Below, piece by piece: positions 30,580 through 41,492 of a DNA stretch of 64,000 bases. Location: positions 2,576,110-2,640,109 of the forward strand of contig JALJOM010000003.1 in NCBI GenBank assembly GCA_024304885.1, in the 5' to 3' direction. Each line of letters opens with the position of its first letter. Within the stretch, counting starts at the first letter, position 1. The translations under genes were made by a program, and so were the position numbers. The notes beneath the pieces are model-generated. The model saw nothing but the letters and a program-made list of their open reading frames with translations. It made no database searches and was not told the origin of the DNA. The DNA is from Beijerinckiaceae bacterium (GTDB lineage: Bacteria; Pseudomonadota; Alphaproteobacteria; Rhizobiales; Beijerinckiaceae).

Positions 30580-30907
30580 TTGATCTCCTGGGTGCCCGCG
30601 GTGCGGGCGGCGCCGGCAGTTGCTTGCGAGACATCGCGCGTCTTGCGAGCCGGCATCCGTCGCTCGTGCGACGGAGCACCGCTGGATCAGGAGCGGGCCG
30701 GCGCGGGGCCGGCGGCAAGACGCAGGGTTGAAAGGACTATTTAGCAAGGGGACCGCCCGGCGGCAAGGGCGCCGAGGCGGAGGACGTGAGCCGCGCCGCG
30801 GCGCCGGGCGGATTTCACATCCATTCCTTCACAGCAGCCGCAATCGTCGGTAAAGGGGCTGCGGCGGGCGCCGTCCTCCGAGCCCCCCGAGGGGCAGGCG
30901 CCGCACC

Positions 30908-31514
30908 ATGTCGCGACCCGACTTCACCCATGAAGCGTGCCTGCGCGCCCGCGGCTTCCGGCCCGTCGCGGGGATCGACGAGGCGGGACGCGGCCCGCTC
31001 GCCGGGCCCGTGGCCGCGGCGGCGGTCATCCTCGACCCGCACGCTGTTCCCGAAGGGCTCGACGACTCGAAGCGTCTCCCCTCCGCGGTGCGGGAACGCC
31101 TCTACGACGAGATCATGGAGCATGCGAGCGCCGTCGCCGTCGCTTTCGCGAGCGTGGCCGAGATCGAGTCCCTCGACATTCGACGGGCGACGCTCCTCGC
31201 CATGCGCCGCGCGGTCCTCGGCCTCGCGGTGCTGCCCGCCGTCGCCTTGATCGACGGGCGCGACGTCCCCGACGGCCTCCCCTGCCCCGCCGAGGCGCTC
31301 GTGAAAGGAGACGGGACCAGCGCCTCCATCGCGGCGGCCTCGATCGTCGCCAAGGTGACGCGGGACCGTCTCATGCGACGGCTCGGGCGCGCCTTTCCGG
31401 CCTATGGGTTCGAGCAGCATATGGGCTATGGGACGAAGGCGCATCTTTCCGCGATCGCGACCCATGGCCCCTGCCCGTTCCATCGCCTGAGCTTCAAGCC
31501 GTTTCGAAGCGCCT

Positions 31515-31516
<2 letters not shown>
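30908..31516 (+). CDS. rnhB: Ribonuclease HII
   Basis: This 202-residue enzyme cuts RNA in RNA-DNA hybrids and starts removal of misincorporated ribonucleotides. The signature [20 protein letters not shown] carries the first acidic ligands (Asp-Glu), ALIDGRDVP the next, and [16 protein letters not shown] is the family helix. The stop codon lies in the loop of a perfect hairpin (31498-31527). ccrM follows, an arrangement common in alphaproteobacteria. The ATG at 30908 gives the usual length. Confidence 0.95.

Positions 31517-31527
<11 letters not shown>
31498..31527. other. Perfect 11-bp hairpin spanning the rnhB stop codon
   Basis: GCCGTTTCGAA and TTCGAAACGGC pair perfectly around an 8-base loop that holds the rnhB TGA (31514-31516). 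No T run follows, so it is not a standard terminator. It may protect the rnhB mRNA end or belong to the dispersed palindrome family. Confidence 0.6.
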
Positions 31528-32774
<1,247 letters not shown>

Positions 32775-32989
32775 CTGCGGCGCCTGCGCCGGGACCCGCG
32801 GGAAGTCCAGGCATTTTTTATCGAAATTTTTCGGCCATGTGCATTGCGTGGGCAGCGGGAGCGGAGCGACAGGCTCCGCATTTCGCCTCCGCGCGGCCCC
32901 GAAGCCGTGGCACAAATCGGCACTTCCGGAACCGATTCGGCGCACGCGACGATCCCTCTCGTCGAGGCGCGCCGGTCCGAGAAAGCGAC

Positions 32990-34498
32990 ATGCCGACACT
33001 CGATCAATTCGTCACCCGCCCGAGCCTCCTCACTGCTTCCGCCCCGGCCCGCGAGCCGTCGTTTCGCGTCGCCCCCCACAATCTCGAGGCGGAGCAGGCG
33101 CTGCTCGGCGCCATCCTCGTCAACAACGATGCCTTCGATCGCGTCTCGGACTTCTTGCGCGCCGAGCATTTCTCCGAGGACCTGCATCGGCGGATCTTCG
33201 AGATCGCCGCCCAGCTCATTCGTGCGGGCAAGCTCGCCTCCCCGATCACCTTGAAGAGCTTCCTCGGCGACCATGATCTCGGCGGGGTCACGATCCCCCA
33301 ATATCTCGCGCGCCTCGCGGCAGAGGCGACGACCATCATCAACGCCGAGGACTACGGCCGCACCATTCACGACCTCGCGCTGCGCCGCGACCTGATCCTC
33401 GTCGGCGAGGACATCGTGAATGCGGCCTATGATGCGCCGGCCGATGCCTCGCCCCGCGCCCAGATCGAGGATGCGGAGCGCAAGCTCTATGCGATCGCCG
33501 AGACGGGCCGCTACGACGGCGGATTCCAGCGCTTCTCGGACGCGCTCACGCTCGCCGTGGACATGGCGGCCAAGGCCTTCGAGCGCGACGGGCGCCTGTC
33601 GGGCATCGCGACCGGCCTCGCCGACCTCGACCGCACCATGGGCGGGTTGCAGCCCTCCGATCTCGTGATCGTCGCGGGGCGTCCCGGCATGGGCAAGACC
33701 GCGCTCGCAACCAACATCGCCTTCAACATCGCCAAGGCCTACGAGTTCGAGCATGCACCGAGCGGCGAGGCGCGCACGACCAATGGCGGGATCGTGGGAT
33801 TCTTCTCGCTCGAGATGTCGGCCGAGCAACTGGCGACGCGTGTCATCTCCGAGCAATCGGCGGTGCCCTCCTACAAGATCCGCAGGGGCGACATCACCGA
33901 GCAGGACTTCCATCGTGTCGCCGAGGCGGCCCGCGACATGCAGTCGATTCCCTTCTACATCGACCAGACCGGCGGCCTGTCGATCGCGCAATTGACGGCG
34001 CGCGCGCGGCGCCTCAAGCGCCAGCGCGGGCTCGATGTGCTGGTGATCGACTACCTGCAGCTCCTCGGCGGATCGAGGACACGGAGCGACAGCAGGGTGC
34101 AGGAGATCACCGAGATCACCACGGCGCTCAAGGCCTTGGCGAAGGAGCTGAACGTTCCCGTGGTCGCCTTGTCGCAGCTCTCCCGGCAGGTGGAATCGCG
34201 CGACGACAAGCGCCCGCAGCTCTCGGACTTGCGCGAATCCGGCTCGATCGAGCAGGATGCCGACGTCGTGCTCTTCGTGTTCCGCGAGGAATATTACCTG
34301 CGCAACCGGCAGCCGCGCGAAGGCACGCAGGAATTTCTCGAGTGGCAGACCAGCATGGAAGCCGTGCACGGCAAGGCCGAGATCATCATCGGCAAGCAGC
34401 GCCACGGGCCGACCGGCACGGTCGAGCTCGCCTTCGACGCCGAGGTGACGCGCTTCTCGAACCTCGCCCACGACGAGCACCTGCCGGACAGGTTTTGA
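32990..34498 (+). CDS. dnaB: Replicative DNA helicase DnaB
   Basis: DnaB is the hexameric fork helicase that recruits DnaG. The protein has 502 residues. The N-terminal collar domain (PHNLEAEQALLGAILVNNDA onward) is followed by the RecA-like core. Walker A is VAGRPGMGKTALATN (about 228-242), Walker B is VLVIDYLQLLGG, and the DnaB block SQLSRQVESRDDKRPQLSDL is present. No intein interrupts it. The primase partner gene is 27 kb away. The 215-bp gap after ccrM has an A/T-rich patch but no clear promoter. Confidence 0.97.
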   Translation: MPTLDQFVTRPSLLTASAPAREPSFRVAPHNLEAEQALLGAILVNNDAFDRVSDFLRAEHFSEDLHRRIFEIAAQLIRAGKLASPITLKSFLGDHDLGGVTIPQYLARLAAEATTIINAEDYGRTIHDLALRRDLILVGEDIVNAAYDAPADASPRAQIEDAERKLYAIAETGRYDGGFQRFSDALTLAVDMAAKAFERDGRLSGIATGLADLDRTMGGLQPSDLVIVAGRPGMGKTALATNIAFNIAKAYEFEHAPSGEARTTNGGIVGFFSLEMSAEQLATRVISEQSAVPSYKIRRGDITEQDFHRVAEAARDMQSIPFYIDQTGGLSIAQLTARARRLKRQRGLDVLVIDYLQLLGGSRTRSDSRVQEITEITTALKALAKELNVPVVALSQLSRQVESRDDKRPQLSDLRESGSIEQDADVVLFVFREEYYLRNRQPREGTQEFLEWQTSMEAVHGKAEIIIGKQRHGPTGTVELAFDAEVTRFSNLAHDEHLPDRF

Positions 34499-34547
34499 GC
34501 CGCAAACGTGCGCGATATCGGAACGGCCCACGGACGAGAGGCCAACA

Positions 34548-35786
34548 ATGCCGAGCTTTTTGTTCCAGAATGCCAATGTCGTCCTCGATGGCTGCACGGA
34601 GCTCCAGCAATCGTTCAACATTCTCGTGACGGACGACCGCATCGTAGCGGTGACCCGGGGTCCGATCGATTCCGAAGATGCGACAGTGATCGACGTCGCC
34701 GGCAAGACGCTCATGCCGGGGCTCATCGACGCCCATGCTCATATCACCGGCCTCTCGCTCAGTCCCAAGAACCTCGCCTGTCCGGCGGCGGATTTGGCCC
34801 TCGCCGCGACGGCCTATCTCCGCGACAGCCTGATGGCAGGGTTCACGACCATCAGGGAGGCGGGCGGCGCCGACTACACGATCGCCCGTCTGTTGAACAA
34901 CGGCACAATCATCGGTCCGCGCATGTTCTACTCGGGCAAAGCGCTGACGCAGACCGGCGGCGGCGCCGATTTTCGCACCCCGCTCGAGGCGACCGATCCG
35001 TGCGGCCACGCCAGCCCCTTCTCGGTGATGTCGGTCATCGCCGACGGGGTCGACAAGGTCCGTGAGGCCGCGCGCGAGGAACTGCGCAAGGGTGCCAGCC
35101 AGCTGAAGATGTTCGTCTCGGGCGGCGTCGTCTTCCCGGCGGAGGGCCATCCGACGCGCTACGAATTCTCCGAAGCCGAGCTCGTCGCGGCTGTGGAGGA
35201 GGCCGATGCGCGCGGCACCTACGTCATGGCACATGTCTACACCGATATAGGCGTCCAGAGATGCCTGAAGGCCGGGATTCGTTCGATCGAGCACGGCAAT
35301 TTCATGAGCGAAGAGACGACGGCGAGGATCGCCGAGAGAGACGCGTTTCTGGATCCCACCTTCATCTCGCTGGTCCAACGCGTCGAAACGGCGGACGAGA
35401 CGAGGCTTTCTCGCGTGATCGTGGACAACCTCCAACGAACGATCGACAAAGGAAAGCAAGTCTACGCTTGGGCGCAACGACATGGGGTGGCGATCGCATT
35501 CGGAACCGATCTCTGGGGTCCCGAAGCGCAACATTCGCAGCTCAGGGAATTCGAGATGCGGATCGAGCTCGATACAGCGGCCAATGTGATCCGCTCCGCC
35601 ACGGCGATCAACGCGGAATTGCTCATGCAAAAGGACCAGCTGGGGACGATCTCACCAGGCGCCTACGCCGATATTCTGGTTGTCGACGGCGATCCGCTCA
35701 CCGACTTGCGCGTCATGCTGCAGCCGGAGAAGAATCTACGGCTCGTCATGAAGGGCGGCACGATCTACAAGAACGAGCTCGTCTGA
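34548..35786 (+). CDS. Amidohydrolase family protein (imidazolonepropionase/prolidase-like)
   Basis: The 412-residue metal-dependent hydrolase has the N-terminal H-x-H in PGLIDAHAHITGL (about 57-69). A Lys that is a candidate bridging ligand is in ASQLKMFVSGGV (about 188). Metal His residues follow in VMAHVYTD and IEHGNFM, and the Asp in FGTDLWGPEA. The small beta-sandwich domain is formed by both termini (LGTISPGAYADILVVDGDPL). The pattern is that of Xaa-Pro or acyl-amino acid hydrolases in the imidazolonepropionase-like group. There is no signal peptide. It ends 8 bp from the convergent decarboxylase gene; a shared catabolic role is possible but unproven. Confidence 0.88.
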   Translation: MPSFLFQNANVVLDGCTELQQSFNILVTDDRIVAVTRGPIDSEDATVIDVAGKTLMPGLIDAHAHITGLSLSPKNLACPAADLALAATAYLRDSLMAGFTTIREAGGADYTIARLLNNGTIIGPRMFYSGKALTQTGGGADFRTPLEATDPCGHASPFSVMSVIADGVDKVREAAREELRKGASQLKMFVSGGVVFPAEGHPTRYEFSEAELVAAVEEADARGTYVMAHVYTDIGVQRCLKAGIRSIEHGNFMSEETTARIAERDAFLDPTFISLVQRVETADETRLSRVIVDNLQRTIDKGKQVYAWAQRHGVAIAFGTDLWGPEAQHSQLREFEMRIELDTAANVIRSATAINAELLMQKDQLGTISPGAYADILVVDGDPLTDLRVMLQPEKNLRLVMKGGTIYKNELV

Positions 35787-35793
35787 GCGTCGA

Positions 35794-36768
35794 TCAAGCA
35801 GCCAGACCAAAAAGCCTGGCCGCGTTCAGGCGACCGATCTTCTCGCGATCGTTCTCGGCGATGCTCGCCGTGTCGAACCACGTCGCTGCGTCGCCGACTT
35901 CCTCGAACGGATAGTCGGTCGAGAACAGGACTCGATCCGATCCGATCTCCGAGATGGCGTTGATCAAGGCTTGGGTTCGAAACGAGCCCGAGGTCGTGAT
36001 GTAGAAATTCTGATGGAAGTACTCCTGGAACGTTCTCTCGATCCGAATGCCTCTCGGCGCGGTCGCAACCCGATGATCCACGCGCCAGATCAGGAAAGGG
36101 AGACCTTCGCCATGGTGACCCAGGATGATCTGAAGGTCGGGATGCCGGTCGAACAGGCCGCTTCCCATCAGCCTGAGAGCATGGGTCGCCGTCTCCACAC
36201 CGAAGGCCCATGCCGAGCCGAGAAGCCAGGGGTGGCCGTCGTAGATGCGGGACCACGATGCGATGGGATCGCGAGGATGCAAGTAGAACGGGCGTTTCAA
36301 GCTCGCGAACTCGGCCCAGAATCCTCGGTAGCGCCCGTCATCCAGGTAGACCACCGTCTCCTCGTCGCCGACCTGAGAAAAGCCGTTGACGAGGGCGCCG
36401 ACGAATCCGAGGTCGGCGACGCATCGGAATGCTTCGCGGGCAGCAGCATCCGGATCTTGCAGCGGCAAGGCCGCGAAGCCGCGGAATCGATCGGCTCTTC
36501 TCGCGATGTGCTCGGCGAGCAAATCGTTTGCCCGTCTCGCCGTCTCGGTCGCCTTGGTCACGTCGCTGATCGCCTGAACCGCGGGCGCATTCAACGAGAC
36601 GATCATCGTCTCCATGCCGTACCGATCCATGAGCCTCAGGCGAACGTCTCCGACGTCCAGGAGGCGTTTCTTCATCTCGTCCCATTTTCCCGCGACGAAA
36701 TATTCTTCCGAGTCGCCAAGTGTCTCCGGATGCGAGAAATGCTCCTCGAGACCGATCTTTCCCTTCAT
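35794..36768 (-). CDS. Gamma-resorcylate (2,6-dihydroxybenzoate) decarboxylase family protein
   Basis: This 324-residue enzyme of the amidohydrolase-2/ACMSD group matches, as far as I recall them, gamma-resorcylate decarboxylases almost block by block. The blocks are MKGKIGLEEHFSHPETLGDS, ETMIVSLNAPAVQAI, FAALPLQDPDAA, LGFVGALVNGFSQ, FYLHPRDP, SRIYDGHPWLLGSAWAF and LFSTDYPFE. The metal ligands Glu8, His10, the His of FYLHP and the Asp of STDYPFE are all present. The family reversibly removes the carboxyl group of dihydroxybenzoates. No ring-cleavage or resorcinol hydroxylase genes lie nearby, so the true substrate may differ. A perfect dyad sits just before its start. Confidence 0.85.
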   Translation of the reverse strand: MKGKIGLEEHFSHPETLGDSEEYFVAGKWDEMKKRLLDVGDVRLRLMDRYGMETMIVSLNAPAVQAISDVTKATETARRANDLLAEHIARRADRFRGFAALPLQDPDAAAREAFRCVADLGFVGALVNGFSQVGDEETVVYLDDGRYRGFWAEFASLKRPFYLHPRDPIASWSRIYDGHPWLLGSAWAFGVETATHALRLMGSGLFDRHPDLQIILGHHGEGLPFLIWRVDHRVATAPRGIRIERTFQEYFHQNFYITTSGSFRTQALINAISEIGSDRVLFSTDYPFEEVGDAATWFDTASIAENDREKIGRLNAARLFGLAA

Positions 36769-36791
36769 TCTGTCGTCTCCCTGATCAGGAT

Positions 36792-36818
36792 GACCTCGGA
36801 TCGCCCGGATCCGAGGTC
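36792..36818. promoter_or_regulatory. Perfect 11-bp dyad upstream of the decarboxylase gene
   Basis: GACCTCGGATC and GATCCGAGGTC are exact inverted repeats around the 5-base loop GCCCG, 23 bp before the decarboxylase start codon. It could be a repressor operator or a hairpin in the mRNA leader. No regulator gene is adjacent. Confidence 0.6.
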
Positions 36819-37245
36819 ACGAAGGTGATCCGGCCGCACCCGAGCCTCACCGATTGCTCCAGCGCGCTCGTCCCGACGGCGCGAGCCTCGACGTCGGAGG
36901 CTCCCGACCATGAGCAAACGGGGCCGGTCCATCGACATGATCTTGTGGCAGATCGAACGGAATGTCCCGTCGATCGCCAAGACTTGCGCAAGGTCGGGAT
37001 TTTTGCCCGAGTGCCCGGTTTGCGCTAGACTGCAGGCCTAGCTGGCTTGGCCATCGGGCATATGCGAATCGACGCGGCGAATCCTCGTCGCTTCCGTCGA
37101 TTCGGATGCGGGACGAAAAGCTCGGGCAAGCTTTCTGGTGGATAAACTGCGGGGAGCCAATTGCGAGTCGCGATCCTCACGAGGAGCCGCAGCGCGCTTT
37201 CTTTGCGCCTATCGAACCTTTCGACGCCTGGAGATCAGACCTGCC
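36819..37245. other. Intergenic stretch with a long inverted repeat
   Basis: No convincing gene on either strand; two short minus-strand frames near 36.8-37.0 kb look random. CGAATCGACG (37065-37074) and CGTCGATTCG (37095-37104) are exact inverted repeats 20 bp apart, each containing a GANTC site. The membrane protein gene starts at 37246. Confidence 0.5.
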
Positions 37246-37827
37246 ATGAGCGAGCAAGATTTCGAAGCCGATGACGAAAGCTTTTTCGGCCGGGTGCTGA
37301 ACGGCCGTTTCTGGCTCCGGCAATTGCCCTATGCCTCTCTGCTCGTCCTGACCTTGGCCGGCATAGGATATTGGAGCTTCGCGAACTCGCCGATCAACGG
37401 CTATTGGATGTTGCTGGCGGTGCTCAGCGCCGTCATCTGCATCCTGACGGGATGGCCGCACGCGGAGGACAGGGAGGCACGGTTTCGGCTGGTCTGGACC
37501 CAGGCCCTGCATTGGCTGACGGTCCTCGTCGGCATGAACATCCTGCTTTTGCCCAATGTCGCGGAAATGGCCAATGCCGATGCGACCGGCCAAGGCATTC
37601 TTCTCGTCCTCGCGCTCGGCACCACGCTCGCGGCGATCCATGTGCCGGCCTGGCAGCTCGGCGTCCTCGGTGTCGTCATGCTCGCGAGCGTTCCGGCCCT
37701 CGCCTGGCTCGAGGAATCCGCCCTGTTCTTGATGCTCGGCGCGCTCGTCGTCGGTGGCATCGGCGCCTTCGCCTGGTCGCGCGTTCACGCGTGGCGCCGG
37801 TCGCACGAGGCCGAGGAGGCCCTATAG
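37246..37827 (+). CDS. Hypothetical polytopic membrane protein (193 aa)
   Basis: After a short acidic N-terminus (MSEQDFEADDESFFGRVLNG) come about six hydrophobic helices, at about 27-46, 52-68, 84-103, 117-134, 136-152 and 157-176. Short loops and a basic C-terminal tail follow (SRVHAWRRSHEAEEAL). No transporter or enzyme motif is recognised. The ATG at 37246 is preferred; an extended reading adds 36 Arg/Cys-rich residues that look non-coding. It ends 8 bp from the convergent truA stop. It is a real membrane protein by composition, of unknown function. Confidence 0.75.
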   Translation: MSEQDFEADDESFFGRVLNGRFWLRQLPYASLLVLTLAGIGYWSFANSPINGYWMLLAVLSAVICILTGWPHAEDREARFRLVWTQALHWLTVLVGMNILLLPNVAEMANADATGQGILLVLALGTTLAAIHVPAWQLGVLGVVMLASVPALAWLEESALFLMLGALVVGGIGAFAWSRVHAWRRSHEAEEAL

Positions 37828-37835
37828 GGTGCGAC

Positions 37836-38585
37836 TCAGGCGCTCGACGGATAGTCCACGCCGACGAGATAGAGGCCCGCCGCCGGCGCGACGATCCCGC
37901 AGCGGCGCCGATCGCGGGCGTCGAGCGCCGCGCGCAGGTCCGCGGCACTCCACTTGCCGGCCCCCACATATTCGAGCGATCCGACCATGGACCGCACCTG
38001 GGTGTGGAGAAACGACCGCGCACTCGCCCGGATCCGGATCTCGTCCTCGAGTCTTTCCACATCGAGCCGATTCAACGTTCGCAACGGGCTTTGCGCCTGG
38101 CATTCGGCGGCCCGGAAGGTCGAGAAGTCGTGCTTTCCGAGGAGGCATTTCGCCGCCTCCGCCATGGCCGCCGCATCGAGCCGGCGCGTGACGAGCCACG
38201 CCCGGTCCTGCTCGAGGGTGAGCGGCGCACGGCGGTTGACGATCCGGTAGAGATAATGCCGCTCGATGGCCGAGAAGCGCGCATCGAACGTGGGCAGCAC
38301 GGGCTCGGCGGCGAGGATCGCCACCGGTCGAGGGCGCAGATGCGCATTCACGGCATCGCGTAGCCGATCGGCCCGCCATTCCCTCGGCAGATCCACATGG
38401 GCCACCTGGCCGCGGGCATGGACCCCCGCATCGGTGCGCCCGGCCCCGCGCACCGCGACAGGCTCGCCGCAGATCGAAACCAAGGCCGCCTCGATCGCCT
38501 CCTGGACCGAGAGGCCGTTGGCCTGGCGCTGCCACCCGACGAAAGGCGTCCCGTCGTATTCGATCGTGAGCTTATAGCGGGGCAA
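37836..38585 (-). CDS. truA: tRNA pseudouridine synthase TruA
   Basis: TruA makes pseudouridines 38-40 in the anticodon arm. The conserved start (M)[20 protein letters not shown] requires a TTG codon at 38585, inside the end of fmt, giving 249 residues and a 14-bp overlap. The catalytic Asp is in [20 protein letters not shown], and the C-terminal [20 protein letters not shown] is typical. It is the last gene of def-fmt-truA. Translation is presumably coupled to fmt, since the start has no room for its own strong ribosome binding site. Confidence 0.94.
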   Translation of the reverse strand: MPRYKLTIEYDGTPFVGWQRQANGLSVQEAIEAALVSICGEPVAVRGAGRTDAGVHARGQVAHVDLPREWRADRLRDAVNAHLRPRPVAILAAEPVLPTFDARFSAIERHYLYRIVNRRAPLTLEQDRAWLVTRRLDAAAMAEAAKCLLGKHDFSTFRAAECQAQSPLRTLNRLDVERLEDEIRIRASARSFLHTQVRSMVGSLEYVGAGKWSAADLRAALDARDRRRCGIVAPAAGLYLVGVDYPSSA

Positions 38586-39507
38586 GGAGGGTTCCGACGT
38601 CCAATCTCGCGCCGCGGAGGAACTCTGCCGCAGGCATCGGCGCCCGGCCCGCGCGCTGGAGCTCGAGAAGGCGGAGCGCGCCCTCGCCGCAGGCGATGGC
38701 GGCACGCGAATCGAGGACCCGCCCCGGCACGTCTCGCCCCTCCACGACCTCGGAGCGCAGAACCTTCACCCGCTCGGGTGCCTTGCCGAGATCCGCCTCG
38801 AAAAAGGCACCCGGAAACGGCGAGAGCGCCCGCACGAGGTCGTGGAGGGTGCGCGCGGGCTTGGCCCAATCGATCCGTGCCTCGGCCTTGTCGATCTTGT
38901 GGGCATAGGTCACGCCCGTCTCCGCCTGCGGCGTGAAGTCGAGGCGGCCGCGATCGAGGGCGGCCAGGGCGCGCACCACGAGATCGGCGCCGAGCTTCGC
39001 CAGAAGATCATGCATCTCGCCGCCCGTCGCCTCCGGAGGGATCGCGACCCGTTCGGAGAACGCGACGGGACCGGTGTCGAGCCCCTCTGCCATCCGCATC
39101 ACCATGACCCCCGTCTCGGCGTCACCGGCCATGATCGCGCGCTGGATCGGCGCGGCCCCACGCCAGCGCGGCAGGAGCGAGGCGTGGAGATTGAGGCAGC
39201 CCCCCTCCGGCACGTCGAGCACGGCACGCGGCAGGATCAAGCCATAGGCGACGACGACCACGACGTCCGGAGCGAGCCCGCGCAGCCGGTCCGCGGCATC
39301 GTCGCTGCGCAGGGTCGCGGGCGTGAGAACCTCGATCCCGAAACGCTCGGCGGCGCGGTGCACCGGCGAGGGGGTCGGCTCGAGCCCGCGCCGTCCGGCC
39401 GGCCTCGGCGCGCGCGTGTAGGCTGCCGCGACCTCGTGACCATGACCGAGGATCTCGGTGAGGGTCGGCACCGCGAACTCGGGAGTGCCCATGAAGACGA
39501 TGCGCAA
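38572..39507 (-). CDS. fmt: Methionyl-tRNA formyltransferase
   Basis: Fmt formylates initiator Met-tRNA using 10-formyl-THF. The canonical N-terminus (M)[15 protein letters not shown] needs a TTG start at 39507; the nearest ATG would remove the first five residues. Catalytic and folate motifs are present: [20 protein letters not shown], with Asn, His and the following Asp in GLDTGPV. The C-terminal OB-like domain is complete, so all 311 residues fit the family. It lies 48 bp after def and overlaps truA, the usual def-fmt pairing. Confidence 0.95.
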   Translation of the reverse strand: MRIVFMGTPEFAVPTLTEILGHGHEVAAAYTRAPRPAGRRGLEPTPSPVHRAAERFGIEVLTPATLRSDDAADRLRGLAPDVVVVVAYGLILPRAVLDVPEGGCLNLHASLLPRWRGAAPIQRAIMAGDAETGVMVMRMAEGLDTGPVAFSERVAIPPEATGGEMHDLLAKLGADLVVRALAALDRGRLDFTPQAETGVTYAHKIDKAEARIDWAKPARTLHDLVRALSPFPGAFFEADLGKAPERVKVLRSEVVEGRDVPGRVLDSRAAIACGEGALRLLELQRAGRAPMPAAEFLRGARLDVGTLLAPL

Positions 39508-39555
39508 AGCTTGCCTCGCGATGAGCGCCGGCGTCTCGCGCCTCGCGACGGCGGA

Positions 39556-40104
39556 TCAGAGCGCGGCGCGCGCCTTGGGGAACGGATGCTCGAGCTTCGC
39601 CGTCTTGGAGAATTTCTTGAGGATTCGATCGCGCTTGAGCCGCGAGAGATGATCGACGAACAGGATGCCGTTCAAATGATCGATCTCGTGCTGCAGGCAC
39701 GTCGCCAGGATGTCGTCGGCCTCGATCTCCTGGTACTTGCCGTTGCGGTCGAGATACCCTACTCGGCATCGTGCCGGCCGCTCGACATCCTCGTAGAAGT
39801 CGGGGACGGAGAGGCACCCTTCCTCGTAGGTCGAGCGCTCCTCGGACGTCCAGACGATCTCGGGATTGGCGAGGCAGATCGGATCGGCCGAGGCGGCATC
39901 GTCCTTGCGCTTGGCGACATCGACGACGATCACGCGCTTCTCGACGGCGATCTGGATCGCGGCGAGGCCGATGCCGGGGGCGTCGTACATGGTCTCGAGC
40001 ATGTCGTCCATGAGCGCGAGGACGGAAGCGTCCACCCGTTCTACGGGCGCACAGATCCGGCGAAGGCGCGGGTCCGGCGGCGTGATGATGGTTCGAAGCG
40101 ACAT
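39556..40104 (-). CDS. def: Peptide deformylase
   Basis: This 182-residue metalloenzyme removes the N-formyl group from new proteins. The three motifs are present: motif I as GIGLAAIQI, with Ile in place of the usual Pro; motif II as EEGCLSVP with the metal Cys; and motif III as QHEIDHLNGILF with the two His and the catalytic Glu. The ATG at 40104 gives the standard start LRTIITPPDPRLR. It leads the def-fmt-truA set, working directly with Fmt in the formylation cycle. Confidence 0.96.
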   Translation of the reverse strand: MSLRTIITPPDPRLRRICAPVERVDASVLALMDDMLETMYDAPGIGLAAIQIAVEKRVIVVDVAKRKDDAASADPICLANPEIVWTSEERSTYEEGCLSVPDFYEDVERPARCRVGYLDRNGKYQEIEADDILATCLQHEIDHLNGILFVDHLSRLKRDRILKKFSKTAKLEHPFPKARAAL

Positions 40105-40270
40105 GGCACCGAGATAATAGCAGGGATGGGGCGCGTCAATTTCGTCCCGGACGGAAAGATCTCGCCAGAAGCAATTCTCGTGCTCGCGCCCCCCCTCGAG
40201 CCCGACGATATCGGGGGAAGGCGGCGCTGAACGCGCGTCGGACAGCTTTCCCGGAAGGCCGAACGCTCGG

Positions 40271-41290
40271 CTATTGCCCCGTCAGCCTCCGAACCATCGC
40301 GCGAACCGCGGAAAGCTGAGGCCCCGATCGCGTCTGGAACTTCAAGCCCGAATAGCCCCACCAATCCCAGCACCCCTGCGAATTGAGCGGAATGTCCGTC
40401 GGGTCGATTTGCGGATAGAGGACGACAATGCGGTTGGTTTCCGCCCATTTGTTGTAGCCGGCCTTGCCATAGACGGCGTCGCCGACTTCGCCCGCTCCCT
40501 GCTGGCATCCGTGGAAGACGACATGGACCGCGCAACTCTCGCCGTTCGCGTCGCGGCACGCGGTCGGGATATAGAGATAGCCCGTGGCAGCCATCCCGGC
40601 CGGGGCGGACGTGAACTCGGCCTGATCGAAGGCGACGAGATTCTCCGAGGGCGCCCGGGCCTTGGCGACCAAGGGCCCGTAGATATGCGCCAGGATCGCG
40701 CTCGGCTGGTCGTAGTTGGCGCCGCTCGTCGTTGCGCATTCATTGACGAAGGGTGACGCCGTCGTCGCGCAGAGATTGCCGTGGCTCGGAGAGACGAAGG
40801 CGTGACCGGCTGCGACATCGTCGACGTAGACGAGGCTCGACGCGGGAACGGATGCGCGCATGTAGAAGTCGCGCACCGCATTCATCACGGGTTGCTTCAC
40901 TACCTTGTCGAGGGTGCCGCTGAACAGGTAGACCTTGCTCTTGGCCAAGTTGTCCACGGGGTCGATCTTTCCGAGCGCAGCAAAGTCGCGAGCCGCATCA
41001 TAGGACGCCGAGCCGACCGGGATGCCCTGCATGCAGGTGGCGATGCCACCCACATTCACATAGGCGCAATTGTAGGGTCCACCCGCCACCACACCAACGC
41101 CGATCGTGGTGCTCGAAAAAGCGACATGATACTGGACCGACATGAACGCGCCGGACGACAGGCCGGAAACCGAGGTGCGAGCCGGATCGGCGGCGAGCGC
41201 GGGCAGCTTGCTCGCGCCGCCCGCGAGCGCCGGGGTCATCGACAAGGCCGCGACCAGCAATGTTCCGATAAAATGAAGCATGGGCATCAT
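40271..41290 (-). CDS. Secreted PHA/PHB depolymerase-like esterase (type 2 domain)
   Basis: The 339-residue protein has a Sec signal peptide (LHFIGTLLVAALSMTPALAG) and an alpha/beta-hydrolase core. The lipase box lies early, in SVSGLSSGAFMSVQYH (about 41-56), as in type 2 depolymerases. The Asp is in LFSGTLDKVVKQ and a candidate His in AAGHAFVS. The Cys-rich C-terminal half (FHGCQQG, GCWDWWGYSG) matches extracellular short-chain PHA depolymerases and related esterases. No separate substrate-binding domain is fused, so it may act on short esters instead. Either of two ATGs, at 41290 or 41281, could start it. Confidence 0.85.
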   Translation of the reverse strand: MMPMLHFIGTLLVAALSMTPALAGGASKLPALAADPARTSVSGLSSGAFMSVQYHVAFSSTTIGVGVVAGGPYNCAYVNVGGIATCMQGIPVGSASYDAARDFAALGKIDPVDNLAKSKVYLFSGTLDKVVKQPVMNAVRDFYMRASVPASSLVYVDDVAAGHAFVSPSHGNLCATTASPFVNECATTSGANYDQPSAILAHIYGPLVAKARAPSENLVAFDQAEFTSAPAGMAATGYLYIPTACRDANGESCAVHVVFHGCQQGAGEVGDAVYGKAGYNKWAETNRIVVLYPQIDPTDIPLNSQGCWDWWGYSGLKFQTRSGPQLSAVRAMVRRLTGQ

Positions 41291-41492
41291 TCCCCGGTCG
41301 GGTTGCGTTCAGCTGGCCGAGACGGGCTGTCCGCGGGAGCAATGCGCTGCATCGCCGAGCCGTCGGCGGACTGCCGACCATCGAGCGCCGGAACTCGTTC
41401 ATTTTTGACGATTATCTTCTGCCGACAACAAGCGGATGACAGACGCCGCCACGGCTGTCAATCCGTAAGAAGCCCGCCTCCCCGTCCGCCGG

